A stretch of DNA of 64,000 nt, taken from NCBI GenBank assembly GCA_033762075.1, contig JANRLY010000011.1, positions 40,743-104,742 on the forward strand, written 5' to 3'. Under the pieces are notes generated by a model, which made no database searches, was not told the origin of the DNA, and saw only the letters and a list, made by a program, of their open reading frames with translations. Below, piece by piece: positions 41,445 through 50,850 of the stretch (positions within the stretch are counted from its first letter, which is position 1; every line of letters starts with the position of its first letter). The DNA comes from VFKI01 sp033762075 (GTDB lineage Bacteria; Pseudomonadota; Gammaproteobacteria; DSM-16500). The position numbers and the translations under genes were made by a program.

Positions 41445-42431
41445 TTAACAAGGTTTCATTTGATCGTTCGCTAATTGAATTCTGTTGGCCACCCAAGGAG
41501 CAACGCTTTGTTCTCTCGGTTTATTTGTAAAAAATAAATAATTTCGCGGCATGAAACTAAAGGGTAAGGTTTTATGCAACATCATTTTAACCGCCAAGGA
41601 TAACGTTTTATAATGTGTCCAACGGACACTCACATAACTTTCATCCTCATTAAGACGAACAACATTGTAAGGAATATTATTGAGCTCTAACTTCGAACAT
41701 ATCTTTTCATCATGTGGTAATTGCAAATCATAATTTTCGAAATTTTTATCCCCAGAATCAAGGTTTTTAAATAAATGAAATGGTTTTATTTTGCTATCAC
41801 CTATGTTCCGCTCAAAGAAAAAAGATAATTCTTGCGATGTAACAACATCACACTGAAACTCACGCGGATTAAGCCGATAAAGCAGCTCAGTGATTGCCCC
41901 AATAAATTCTGGATTGAAATAAGGAGAATTCAAACCCTTTGCATGCTTTTCAACAAGGTTAAGGAAATTTTCATAATTTTTAATCGTGAGTTCATATCCA
42001 TCTTCCCAAATAAAATAATGGCTGCAAAAATTAATAAACTCAAAAATATTATCTAGCGTAAGTCTGCCTTCAGAGAGGCGAGATGGACGATTCAAAATTC
42101 TCGATTGAAATAAAGGAGCGTTTACATGAATACGTAGATCTGCCAGTATCTTTTTGGTTAAACAAATAAAAAACCCCGAAGGATAACGCACTGTAATATT
42201 TTCTTCTTCCAATGAAAGATTTTCTTTTTTATCCATTTCTGGAAAAATCTCATCGCACAAGAGATGATTCATCATCGGCGCATCATGTTGAATCAAATTC
42301 TGGTCAGAAAATGGGTCTGGATAACCATTCTTCGCATTTCTGTTAGACAGCAATAAATGCGCACCGTATATAGATGAGGCCCCGAGCAAGTATCGATAAG
42401 TTGATTTGAAGATTTTTGTCCGTGCTTGCAT
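41445..42431 (-). CDS. orphan protein of 328 residues
   Basis: No family recognised. A short hydrophobic stretch near the start (YRYLLGASSIYGAHLLL) may be a weak signal anchor. The body is soluble, aromatic and charged, with no repeats and no metal motif. AAGGAG precedes ATG 42431, so translation is likely. Between the FolM-like gene and a membrane protein on the same strand. Confidence 0.65.
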   Translation of the reverse strand: MQARTKIFKSTYRYLLGASSIYGAHLLLSNRNAKNGYPDPFSDQNLIQHDAPMMNHLLCDEIFPEMDKKENLSLEEENITVRYPSGFFICLTKKILADLRIHVNAPLFQSRILNRPSRLSEGRLTLDNIFEFINFCSHYFIWEDGYELTIKNYENFLNLVEKHAKGLNSPYFNPEFIGAITELLYRLNPREFQCDVVTSQELSFFFERNIGDSKIKPFHLFKNLDSGDKNFENYDLQLPHDEKICSKLELNNIPYNVVRLNEDESYVSVRWTHYKTLSLAVKMMLHKTLPFSFMPRNYLFFTNKPREQSVAPWVANRIQLANDQMKPC

Positions 42432-42449
42432 AACATTTTCTCCTTAGCT

Positions 42450-43196
42450 TTAATCTAATGATCTACCGCCATCAACTGCTATAATTTGACCCGTCACATA
42501 CGTTGCACTTTGTACCAGAAATAAAACGCTGTTTGCAATCTCTTTGGCTGAACCGTGACGCGCTAATGGAATTTTACTTAGGATTGATTTTTTCTGTGAT
42601 GCAGTGAGCATGCTCTTCCCTTCCGGCCATAAAATGGCACCGGGAGAAACTGCATTCACACGAACATGCGGCGCGAACTCTTTGGCTAATGCTTTTGTTA
42701 ACATCACTAATCCCGCTTTTGCACAACAATACACGCTATAATCACGCATGGGTTTGTCCGCATGAATGTCGCATATATTAATGATGGATCCTTTCGATTT
42801 TTTTAAATAAGCGTGCGCTGCTTGCGATAAAAAAAAAGGCGCCTTTAAATTACTCGCAAATAAATCTTCCCAAGCAGATTCTTTTACGCGACCTAATTTC
42901 GTTGGATAAAATGTGGATGCATTATTCACTAACACATCTAATCGGCCCCAATATTGTGCGGCTTCTTTAATAAACACGTTGAGTTGATCAACGGATGTTG
43001 TTAAATGTTGTGATAGAGCATAGACCGAACCCGGCCTCCGCGTATTGAGTTTTTTACAAAGTTGCTCGGCTTCGCGCTTTGATCGATGGTAATGAACAAT
43101 GACATTCATCCCTGCACCATGAAGCGTTTCAGCGATTTCTGCGCCGATCCGTCTCGCGGCCCCTGTCACCAATGCAACCGCTGGTATTTTTTTCAT
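42450..43196 (-). CDS. folM: pteridine-reductase-like short-chain dehydrogenase (FolM type)
   Basis: 248 residues. NADPH site VTGAARRIGAEIA has the Arg-Arg form of pteridine reductases, not TGxxxGxG. Catalytic Tyr-Lys pair in YSVYCCAKAGL, NNAST, NAVSPGAILWPEG, and the end ATYVTGQIIAVDGGRSLD. It should reduce dihydro- to tetrahydropterin or folate derivatives. Divergent from midA. Gene symbol by family resemblance. Confidence 0.82.
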   Translation of the reverse strand: MKKIPAVALVTGAARRIGAEIAETLHGAGMNVIVHYHRSKREAEQLCKKLNTRRPGSVYALSQHLTTSVDQLNVFIKEAAQYWGRLDVLVNNASTFYPTKLGRVKESAWEDLFASNLKAPFFLSQAAHAYLKKSKGSIINICDIHADKPMRDYSVYCCAKAGLVMLTKALAKEFAPHVRVNAVSPGAILWPEGKSMLTASQKKSILSKIPLARHGSAKEIANSVLFLVQSATYVTGQIIAVDGGRSLD

Positions 43197-43240
43197 AAGC
43201 TATCCATAATGGCAATAATTCATCTATTATACTTGAATTT

Positions 43241-44401
43241 ATGACCTCAACACACATACCTACACCTATTGAGCGCGGCCGTAGCGAGCTATTAGCACAA
43301 AAAATCCGCACTGACATCGAAAATCATGGCGGGCAAATCTCGTTTGCACGCTACATGGCCATGGCACTCTATACCCCCGAGCTTGGATATTACAATAGCG
43401 ATCAAATGATTTTTGGTCGTTCGGGTGATTTTATGACAGCCCCCGAATATTCTTCTTTATTTGCTACTTGCATCGCTGAGACCTGGAAAACATTTTGCGA
43501 TGCCACTTCTCACAAGCAATTCGTTGAAATGGGTGCAGGCTCAGGGAAGTTTGCTTATGATTTTTTACTACAACTACAACAAACGGATTACCTCCCTGAA
43601 CGTTACATTATTATTGAAGTCAGCAATGCATTACGTAAACGCCAGCAAGCACTCTTACAAGAAAATTTCCCTGAAATTTTTTCCAGAATCGAATGGCACA
43701 ACACCTTACCCCCCTCATTTTCTGGCATGATTTTTGCAAATGAAGTATTGGATGCATTACCGGTGCATTGTTTTCGTTGGCAAAATAATCTTTTACTTGA
43801 GCGTTGTGTAGGCTTAGCAAATCAACAATTCATTTGGACACTACGTCCAGCGAGCGATGCATTGCGTCAACAATGCATGCCTATCATTGAACAATGTGCG
43901 TTATCGCCAGGGTATCAATCAGAAATTCGTTTAGTGTTACACGACTGGATCCATCAACTTGCAGAAAACATACGCTCTGCTGCATTGCTCATGATTGATT
44001 ATGGTTATGGACGAAATGAATATTATCATCCAGCCAGAACAAATGGCACCCTCACTTGTTTTTATCAACATCAACAACTTGATAATCCTTTTCATTTACC
44101 CGGCTTAACAGACATCACCGCTCACGTCGATTTCACAGCGACCGCAGAGGCGTTCAGCGCCAATCAATTACACTTGAATGGATTCACCACACAAGCTGCC
44201 TTTTTATTAGAAACAGGTATTTTGCAGCACGCAGAAATACGCACACTTTCGCCGCAAGCGCTCTTCGAACAATCCCAGGCCATTAAACGACTCACCATGC
44301 CTTCAGAAATGGGTGAAACTGTGAAAGTCATCTTGGCAACCACCGATTCTGAATTGAAATTGCCGGGCTTCAGTTTACAAGATAAAAGGCATACGCTTTA
44401 A
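43241..44401 (+). CDS. MidA-like SAM-dependent methyltransferase
   Basis: 386 residues of the DUF185/MidA (NDUFAF7) family. ISFARYMAMALYTPELGYY and FGRSGDFMTAPEYSSLFA start the domain; SAM-binding EMGAGSGKFAYDFLL; ANEVLDALPVHCF, HVDFTATAEAF. Eukaryotic members methylate an arginine of complex I; bacterial targets are not established. Its last 40 bases recur 1.25 kb downstream. Confidence 0.9.
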   Translation: MTSTHIPTPIERGRSELLAQKIRTDIENHGGQISFARYMAMALYTPELGYYNSDQMIFGRSGDFMTAPEYSSLFATCIAETWKTFCDATSHKQFVEMGAGSGKFAYDFLLQLQQTDYLPERYIIIEVSNALRKRQQALLQENFPEIFSRIEWHNTLPPSFSGMIFANEVLDALPVHCFRWQNNLLLERCVGLANQQFIWTLRPASDALRQQCMPIIEQCALSPGYQSEIRLVLHDWIHQLAENIRSAALLMIDYGYGRNEYYHPARTNGTLTCFYQHQQLDNPFHLPGLTDITAHVDFTATAEAFSANQLHLNGFTTQAAFLLETGILQHAEIRTLSPQALFEQSQAIKRLTMPSEMGETVKVILATTDSELKLPGFSLQDKRHTL

Positions 44402-44406
44402 AATTT
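44367..44406 (+). repeat. direct repeat copy 1, 3' end of midA
   Basis: 40 bases starting GCTTCAGTTTACAAGATAAA, including the midA stop, recur at 45652-45691 with one change (T to C). The pair brackets the low-GC methyltransferase gene. Confidence 0.85.
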
Positions 44407-44495
44407 CTGAGCACTCTTTAGTGGCTATTTAGTTATTAAATTTATTTGCGTATACTCCACAATAAAGAAACTACCTCAGTTTATAAGGATATAGC

Positions 44496-45389
44496 ATGCA
44501 AGAATCTTCAAAAAAAAATTCATTAATCACAAATGTGACACCTCCCTTTGACAGCTCAAAAACTGCAAAACCCGTTCTTGCAATTAAGACAGCGACAAAA
44601 GAACCTTCATTTTGGTTAAAAATAGGCCGAGGCTCAAGAACAACGCCACTGACAAAAGGTGATTATGCAAAAATCTTTTTGACAGATGACACAATACAAA
44701 AAGTATATGAAAGAAAAGATCTTGATAAAATACTTGCCGGCGCTATACGTGAAAGATGGATTAATAAACTTTACCAAAAATGCATAAAAGAAGACGATTA
44801 TAAGCAAATTATTATTTTAGGAAGTGGATTTGATATTAAACCATTCAAGAAAAACTCATTAAATCAATTTGGAAAGACAAATGCATCTCTATATTCAACA
44901 GTTAGATTCTGGGAAATAGATAGAGCCGTTATTTTAGATGAAAAAGAAAGAATTTTTAAAGAAAATAATCTTGATAAAAATGCTAGCTATATTAAAGCAG
45001 ACTATGTAAAGGACGATATAATTGAAATGCTTCACAATGAAGGCGTTAATTTTTCTGCTCCGACGCTCATTATTTGGGAAGGCAATTGGATGTATCTTGA
45101 AAATGAAGAAGTAGACAAGACATTTAAAACTTTAAAAGATTCGTTTGATCATTTTATTATTACTTTTGATTACTGCTCTCAATCTCTTGTTGATAATACA
45201 AACACTGTGAGACCACTTTGGCAAGGACATAAATTAGGTATTGATGATATTTGTCACTTCGCTGAGCAACATGGATTAACTGTCGTCGCTAACCAGACTA
45301 CCGATAATTTAGCCAAAGAATATGACGTTGATAATAGCCCGCCAGAAGAGTTCTCTCAATATTCAGTTTGTAGTTTACAAAAATGTTAA
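44496..45389 (+). CDS. LCM-type class I SAM methyltransferase
   Basis: 297 residues, resembling leucine carboxyl methyltransferase-like proteins: IIILGSGFDIKPF (SAM loop), VRFWEIDRAVILDEKERIF, TLIIWEGNWMYLENEEV, and ITFDYCSQSLVDN. Target unknown. The codon use is visibly poorer in GC than the neighbours, and the gene lies between two copies of the midA tail, so recent insertion is likely. AAGGAT before the ATG; no other gene until 45804. Confidence 0.82.
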   Translation: MQESSKKNSLITNVTPPFDSSKTAKPVLAIKTATKEPSFWLKIGRGSRTTPLTKGDYAKIFLTDDTIQKVYERKDLDKILAGAIRERWINKLYQKCIKEDDYKQIIILGSGFDIKPFKKNSLNQFGKTNASLYSTVRFWEIDRAVILDEKERIFKENNLDKNASYIKADYVKDDIIEMLHNEGVNFSAPTLIIWEGNWMYLENEEVDKTFKTLKDSFDHFIITFDYCSQSLVDNTNTVRPLWQGHKLGIDDICHFAEQHGLTVVANQTTDNLAKEYDVDNSPPEEFSQYSVCSLQKC

Positions 45390-45458
45390 TATCTTAATGT
45401 CGCCCCCATCACGCCGTCTCGCACCCGGCATTGTTGCATAAATCATAAAATCTCACCT

Positions 45459-45592
45459 GTCATTCCCGCGAAGGCGGGAATCCATCATCATATTCAAAAA
45501 CAGCTAACTAAAAAATACTCGGCTCATGTTCAAGTATGACTAATTAAAAACTTTATAAATTTGAAATAGATTCCCGCCTTCGCGGGAATGAC
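45459..45592. repeat. dispersed palindromic repeat, family B
   Basis: GTCATTCCCGCGAAGGCGGG ... CCCGCCTTCGCGGGAATGAC, 134 bases with an AT-rich centre. It has the GGAATGAC ends and GCGGG arms common to this family, as at 48866-48951 and 59424-59509. The 45390-45803 gap holds this repeat, the second midA-tail copy and a promoter candidate, and no gene. Confidence 0.85.
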
Positions 45593-45651
45593 AATTATGC
45601 ATCAACGCCCCTGCAGCCACGGCTCGACGTGATGGGCATGAATCGAGGCAC

Positions 45652-45691
45652 GCTTCAGCTTACAAGATAAAAGGCATACGCTTTAAAATTT
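45652..45691 (+). repeat. direct repeat copy 2 of the midA tail
   Basis: Same 40 bases as 44367-44406 apart from one position. It lies between the methyltransferase gene and the POT transporter gene. Confidence 0.85.
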
Positions 45692-45737
45692 TTCACTATA
45701 CAAAAACCTCATTTACCAAGAAAATTCAACGAAACCC

Positions 45738-45766
45738 TTGAAGATTTCAAACAAATCCTGCATAAC
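45738..45766 (+). promoter_or_regulatory. promoter candidate for the POT transporter gene
   Basis: TTGAAG (45738-45743), 17-base spacer, CATAAC (45761-45766), 37 bases before the ATG. Each box has two mismatches. Confidence 0.45.
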
Positions 45767-45803
45767 TCTAAAATACATTACAAAAAAATGAGGAGCCGGC
45801 ATC

Positions 45804-47279
45804 ATGTTGCGTTTTGATCTGAAACAACGTCAATCTAATACCGTAGCGATGATTACTTTTTGGAGTCAGTTTGCTGTCTACACGATTAATACGGTATTTA
45901 TCTTGTACCTGACACGCCCCATTTGGAAATATGGTTTAGGTTATTCTGAAACTAAAGCGTATGCGTTCATGGGCGTGACGCAAGCAATGGGATATCTCAT
46001 GCCAATGTTGGGCGGATACATGGCTGATCATGTATTAGGAATAAGACGCTCTATTCTTTATGGCACGGTTTTATTAGCAGTCGCTTATTTATTTGTGATG
46101 CTAAGCAATTTTACAGTCACACAGCATGGTGATTTTTGGTTTATCGCAGCATACGCATTGGTACCAGTAACAAATTCATTATTGATGGGAACTTCTTCAG
46201 CATTAGTTTCACGGATTTTCTGTGATGACCCTGCACGCTCTAAAGCAGGCATGACAATTTATTACATGTCAATTAATGTCGGTGGATTATTAGCAGCAAT
46301 TCTTGCGCCGCAGTTGATGGAAACTCATTACGGACCCTTAACCATATTTGCCATTGTCTTCGCCGGCAAAGCACTGGCTGCACTGAATTTCATTTGGCGC
46401 TATGAATTATTTGATAATGTCATCGACAGCTTAGATCGTAAATCCATGTCAAAAAAACAATATACAAAACTTTTCTCTTATCTCATTGTGATTTATGTTG
46501 CCACTACGTTGCTCTATTATTTCCCCTATGGTTCGAGCTACGTGTTAGCCATCAGTTGCGCCTTAGGTATTTTCTGGTTCTTATTACGCACATTAAATTT
46601 GCCCGCAAAATCACGATTCAAACAATTCATTGCTATAGCATTAATTGTCGAAGCGATCATATTTTTCATCGTGTATAACCAAATGAATACCACCTTAATT
46701 TTATTTGCCGCGAATAATTCTGATTTAAATTTTTTTGGTTTAAAAGTGGCGCCTGCAAATTATCAAATGGTAAATCCGTTAACTATCATTTTACTGAGTC
46801 TTTTGTTACCCAGTTTTTATAAAAAATTTCACGGCTTCAAAATTCCCTATCAATTTGCTGCAGGGGTTGCTTTAGCAGGAGTCGGACTCCTAGTCATGTG
46901 GTTTGCTTGTCTTTACGCAACACATGGATTGATCAATGGGAATTATTTAGTTTTGTCATATTTTATTATTACTATCTCTGAACTTTGGGTGAGCGCCATC
47001 GGCCTCAGCATGATTGGGCTTTATTGCGAAGAACATTTATTATCTTTCGCGATGGGCGCGTGGTATTTGGCTGTTTCATTATCGAATGTATTATCTGGAC
47101 GTCTCGCTGCTTTTGTAGCGTTACCAGAAAAAGGCATTGGCGTGTTGCAAAGTTTACATATCTACCAATCCTACTATCTCAGCATGGGATTAGTTACACT
47201 GCTGATTGGCATGCTAATGGGCTTGATTGCGGTGCCTATGTTACGCTGGGCAAGATCACATGAAGTGGCGCTCCAATGA
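45804..47279 (+). CDS. POT/PTR-family proton-dependent peptide transporter
   Basis: 491 residues, 12 or more membrane spans. POT marks: FWSQFAVYTINTVFILYLT at the first span, GGYMADHVLGIRRSI in the loop after span two, YYMSINVGGLLAA in the fifth span region. Imports di- or tripeptides with protons, useful to an amino-acid-scavenging organism. The E-x-x-E-R of the first span is not intact. GGAGCCGG precedes ATG 45804. Confidence 0.88.
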   Translation: MLRFDLKQRQSNTVAMITFWSQFAVYTINTVFILYLTRPIWKYGLGYSETKAYAFMGVTQAMGYLMPMLGGYMADHVLGIRRSILYGTVLLAVAYLFVMLSNFTVTQHGDFWFIAAYALVPVTNSLLMGTSSALVSRIFCDDPARSKAGMTIYYMSINVGGLLAAILAPQLMETHYGPLTIFAIVFAGKALAALNFIWRYELFDNVIDSLDRKSMSKKQYTKLFSYLIVIYVATTLLYYFPYGSSYVLAISCALGIFWFLLRTLNLPAKSRFKQFIAIALIVEAIIFFIVYNQMNTTLILFAANNSDLNFFGLKVAPANYQMVNPLTIILLSLLLPSFYKKFHGFKIPYQFAAGVALAGVGLLVMWFACLYATHGLINGNYLVLSYFIITISELWVSAIGLSMIGLYCEEHLLSFAMGAWYLAVSLSNVLSGRLAAFVALPEKGIGVLQSLHIYQSYYLSMGLVTLLIGMLMGLIAVPMLRWARSHEVALQ

Positions 47280-47379
47280 GGGTTCTCAGTGCACGAAATC
47301 ATGAATTTTATATTATATTCAATAAGTTATTTAAATAAAATGTGTGCGCCCGCATAACGCGTATCAGCTTGCTCATTTT

Positions 47380-47398
47380 GGGCGACCGCCAGTCGCCC
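47380..47398. repeat. short hairpin in the leader region of the QueD-like gene
   Basis: GGGCGAC, CGCCA, GTCGCCC: perfect seven-base stem. The string resembles short hairpins found in many bacterial intergenic regions and may end POT transcription. A -10 box TATAAT follows at 47418-47423. Confidence 0.5.
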
Positions 47399-47417
47399 CT
47401 ACATAAGAAAATTCATG

Positions 47418-47423
47418 TATAAT
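47418..47423 (+). promoter_or_regulatory. consensus -10 box for the QueD-like gene
   Basis: Perfect TATAAT, 29 bases before the GTG start; the sequence 17 bases up is GCCCCT, so the -35 box is poor. Confidence 0.5.
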
Positions 47424-47452
47424 CCCCACCCTTTAACCTTGCGGAGCAGGCC

Positions 47453-47971
47453 GTGAAACGCTTTGCCACGATTGAATTACATAAAGAAGAGCTCAAATTT
47501 TCAGCCGGACATTTGATGACATTGTCGTCGAGTGTACGCGAAAGTTTGCATGGTCACGACTATCAAATTGGTGTCGTCTTTCAGACGCGTGTCGGTGAAA
47601 ATGGTTTAGCGTTCGACTTAAGAGAATATCGAGAACATTTACAAAAACTATGCCATGAACTCGACTATCACTTTATTTTACCGGGTCGCTCGGCCTATCT
47701 TCACCTAGAAGAAAATAATGAACATTATATTGTGCATTTTGCAAATGAAACATTTTCATTCTTGAAAAAAGATACCGTTGTGTTACCAATCGTCAATGTG
47801 ACACTTGAAGAATTATCTTGGTGGATTTTGCAGCAACTCACGAAACAGCCCGCAGCATTAAAAGAACGTGGCATTGTTGCGATGACTGTCAAAGTTTTCA
47901 ACGGACGCAATGAATCGGGCGCGTGTCATTGGGAAGAAACCACTTTATTTTCGAACGAGGAAACAGCATGA
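47453..47971 (+). CDS. 6-pyruvoyl/6-carboxytetrahydropterin synthase-like (QueD family)
   Basis: 172 residues, GTG start with GGAG six bases upstream. The zinc His are in FSAGH and LHGHDYQ; ELDYHFILP and TLEELSWWI (Glu) belong to the active site. The normal role of the family is making carboxytetrahydropterin for queuosine or dihydrobiopterin-type compounds. No other queuosine gene is nearby. Overlaps the DUF2799 gene by ATGA. The family has several activities, so the exact one is open. Confidence 0.83.
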   Translation: MKRFATIELHKEELKFSAGHLMTLSSSVRESLHGHDYQIGVVFQTRVGENGLAFDLREYREHLQKLCHELDYHFILPGRSAYLHLEENNEHYIVHFANETFSFLKKDTVVLPIVNVTLEELSWWILQQLTKQPAALKERGIVAMTVKVFNGRNESGACHWEETTLFSNEETA

Positions 47972-48813
47972 AGAAGTTGTCATTGTTATTATTACCAATG
48001 ATGTTAGCTGGCTGTGCACATCATTTAAGTCAAGATGAATGTCTTGCAACAAATTGGTTTGCCGTCGGCCAAGCGGATGGCATCGCTGGGCATACACCGC
48101 AAGATTTAAAGCCCGCCATCGAAGATTGTGCGAAATTCAAAATTGCTGTTGACACAAATAAATACATGTCTGGCTGGCACAATGGCATGAAACCATACTG
48201 CGCACCCAGTGCCAACTCAGGATATTCTGATGCTGTCGCAGGCACACCGATTAATTCAATCATGCAGCGCGCACAATTATGCGCACAGGCAGGACTTAAA
48301 TTAAATGTTAATTATTATCGTGCAGGATGGCGCAAAGGTATTCCTTTGTATTGCACTTTTGAAAATGGCATGCATTATTCGCAAGAAGGGCAACCATTAC
48401 CAGCTGTGTGCCCGCCCAATTTGCAAAAACGTTTTGAAGACGGCTGGCGTAGAGGACAAGATCAATTCTGTAATCAACCGCCGAATGCTTACGCAATGGG
48501 ACGTGATGGCAAAGATTTCCCAGAAATTTGTAACTCAAATTTATTTGCTGCATTTCGAGGAGAATACGAACGCGGTTTAAACACTAAACATACGATTGAT
48601 GATTTAAACAGTAAAATCTCTAACCTCAAATCTCAAATTGACTCAGATGTGTTCCATTATTCTTTCAAAGAAACATCTTTTGGTTACTATGAAATGGACG
48701 ATACTTCAATTCAAAATGATGAAGGTAAAGCAGCTCTTGTTCACGTTAACCAAATGGTGCAAGAGAAAAAATACACGGAAGCACAAGTCACCAATTTGCA
48801 GTTGATGCATTAA
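47968..48813 (+). CDS. DUF2799-like cysteine-rich lipoprotein
   Basis: 281 residues from ATG 47968. Signal MKKLSLLLLPMMLAGC with lipobox LAGC, Cys 16. Repeated GW-x-G and YC pattern in the mature part (SGWHNGMKPYC, AGWRKGIPLYC, DGWRRGQDQFC), typical of DUF2799, then a helical tail (IDDLNSKISNLKSQID). Probably anchored in the outer membrane. Many paired Cys suggest disulfides. GAGGAAACAGC precedes the ATG. Confidence 0.82.
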   Translation: MKKLSLLLLPMMLAGCAHHLSQDECLATNWFAVGQADGIAGHTPQDLKPAIEDCAKFKIAVDTNKYMSGWHNGMKPYCAPSANSGYSDAVAGTPINSIMQRAQLCAQAGLKLNVNYYRAGWRKGIPLYCTFENGMHYSQEGQPLPAVCPPNLQKRFEDGWRRGQDQFCNQPPNAYAMGRDGKDFPEICNSNLFAAFRGEYERGLNTKHTIDDLNSKISNLKSQIDSDVFHYSFKETSFGYYEMDDTSIQNDEGKAALVHVNQMVQEKKYTEAQVTNLQLMH

Positions 48814-48820
48814 GAACGGA

Positions 48821-49050
48821 TGTCATTCCCACGAAATGATCAAATGTCATCCCCCTGAAAAAAATGTCATTCCCGCGAAGGCGGGAATCTATTTATCCTT
48901 AACACTATAGTTACAATTAGCAGAATAGATTCCCGCCTTCGCGGGAATGACATTTTTTCATGTTACAGGAATGACATTTTTTCAGTGGAATGACATTTGC
49001 TCATGTAGCAGGAATGACATTTGCTCATTTCGCGGGAGCGACGCTTCGCT
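48821..49050. repeat. nested palindromic repeat array (family B core plus iterated ends)
   Basis: Core palindrome 48866-48951 (GTCATTCCCGCGAAGGCGGG ... GGGAATGAC). Outside it the end motif is repeated: TGTCATTCC-type starts at 48821, 48845 and 48865 on the left; GGAATGACAT at 48944, 48968, 48987 and 49011 on the right, spaced 24, 19 and 24 bases. It fills the gap between the DUF2799 gene and the 556-residue orphan. Confidence 0.8.
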
Positions 49051-50721
49051 TTATGATAAAACCAAATGTGAATTCTCAAGAACCTCAGCTTCTTTTTCCT
49101 CTGGCACATTGACTTCAAGCTGATACATTTTCTCAATAAAGCGCACTGTTTCAAACATCTCATGCTTCATGGATTCAACTTCTTCATGCGAAGCTTTCAT
49201 ATCTTTGGTCGCATTTTCGCGATAATCGCTAATATCTTCTTCAAGATTATCGATTCGAAGAATCACCGTATCTAATCGAGATTTTATTTTTTCTGGCAAC
49301 GACTGAAAAGTGTCTAACTGCATCGCATTGCCGTTATTGACCTGAATAGCCATAAAGTTCTCTTTACATTTTTCAGCATTTAATTTGATCGTTTGACAAA
49401 GAACGCTTAATGCGAGAAAAATTTCGCGAAAATGATTTGGATTTTTAACATACACCTCGCCAAGTTGTTTTATACTTCTTATTAATCGCATTGAAAGATA
49501 TTGCAGAGAAATCATTTGATGTATCAATAATACAAAATGGTATAATATTTTTGAACGCTCAATAATTTCTCCTCCGTCTGATACCGGCACCAATTTTCCT
49601 TCCACTATTTTTGACGAAATGAAATTATGGCATTTTAAAAAAAGATTATGTACCTTTTTTATTTGCTGAAATTTTTTATTTGACTCCCAAAAATTGTTTC
49701 TGACATCAGCTTTTTCTTCAAACATATCAGTAGATAATTGAATATTTCTTTCATTAATTTTGGCATCTACATTGATTGAAGCAAGATAGTATTGACTTAG
49801 AGATTTAATCCAATCTTTATAAAGTGAATCAGGTACATCTATTTGATGATCTCTTTCCAAAACAATACCACTATAAGCACTGCGAATATATTCTTCTCGC
49901 AAGATGCCGTTAGCGAGCTCCTCAATTGTTACTGTTTCTGCAAATTCTAAATTGTCATCTTCACTGACCATTGACACAAAATCACGCAACAATTTATCAC
50001 TTTGAAATAAACAAAAATCTTTTAATTGAAACAACATTTCCTCAAGAGACAATAATTCTTTATGTTTTTCTAGAGATTGTTTAGCCGTTAACAAATACCG
50101 ATAGACTGCATTAAAACGACTAAAGTGCTGGGTTTTCTTGGTATGTTTCAATGAAGCATACCCATTGATAAAATGAATCAATGCAGTTAAGTACGCAATA
50201 TCGTAATCGTATCCTTGAAAGTTGAGACATTTTTCTTCGAGCATGTGTAGCAAATAACAAATCACGCCTGATGTGACACTGTCCTTATTTTTTTGAATAA
50301 AATAATATTCTTGCAATTTAAGAATAGCGCTCAAAATATGTTGACGGTACACAGCCAGCGCCACATCATCACAACGTCGCGTTGATTGACCGATCTCTTT
50401 CACTTGATCATCAGTCAAATGCATGGACTCAACCGTATTTGCTTTATCGCCCACACCCCAACGAAAAATTGCAGGAAACCCTTGGATTTCTGCTTCATTC
50501 GGAATCATAATTTTCGCCAAATACTTTTGATGTAACATATTCACATCATCGATTTGTTTTTTATATTTTGCTTCTTCGTAAGCTTTATATTCGTGATAAA
50601 CAAATTGTGCTGCAGCAACCGTCAATGCAACACCGGCTGCTGTGACAATGACGGGTAATGCTAAAGGGTCCGCTGCTAATCCTAAAGCTACAGCACTTCC
50701 AGATGGACGAGAAAAACTCAT
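49051..50721 (-). CDS. large orphan protein with an N-terminal hydrophobic segment
   Basis: 556 residues. A hydrophobic stretch at about 21-42 (LPVIVTAAGVALTVAAAQFVY) could span a membrane; the rest is charged, helical and rich in short coiled-coil-like pieces, most clearly near residues 490-535 (IDNLEEDISDYRENATKDMKA). No family recognised. Ribosome site GGAGGG. Ends LEVNVPEEKEAEVLENSHLVLS. Possibly an effector; the evidence is only its orphan status and context. Confidence 0.7.
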   Translation of the reverse strand: MSFSRPSGSAVALGLAADPLALPVIVTAAGVALTVAAAQFVYHEYKAYEEAKYKKQIDDVNMLHQKYLAKIMIPNEAEIQGFPAIFRWGVGDKANTVESMHLTDDQVKEIGQSTRRCDDVALAVYRQHILSAILKLQEYYFIQKNKDSVTSGVICYLLHMLEEKCLNFQGYDYDIAYLTALIHFINGYASLKHTKKTQHFSRFNAVYRYLLTAKQSLEKHKELLSLEEMLFQLKDFCLFQSDKLLRDFVSMVSEDDNLEFAETVTIEELANGILREEYIRSAYSGIVLERDHQIDVPDSLYKDWIKSLSQYYLASINVDAKINERNIQLSTDMFEEKADVRNNFWESNKKFQQIKKVHNLFLKCHNFISSKIVEGKLVPVSDGGEIIERSKILYHFVLLIHQMISLQYLSMRLIRSIKQLGEVYVKNPNHFREIFLALSVLCQTIKLNAEKCKENFMAIQVNNGNAMQLDTFQSLPEKIKSRLDTVILRIDNLEEDISDYRENATKDMKASHEEVESMKHEMFETVRFIEKMYQLEVNVPEEKEAEVLENSHLVLS

Positions 50722-50850
50722 AGCAAGCCCTCCCTAGCTCCATCCTTTTATTTTCCTCCTCTAAGATTAAATAAAGCTTATGAAAAAGTTGGAATATATT
50801 GATACCCCACTCTATAATCATCTACTAATCTTGAGCTTGGGTTTGCGTGC

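Noticed and set aside
45390..45803. A small gene in the gap before the POT transporter
   Set aside because: The gap consists of a palindromic repeat, a copied midA tail and a promoter; no frame with a ribosome site is present.
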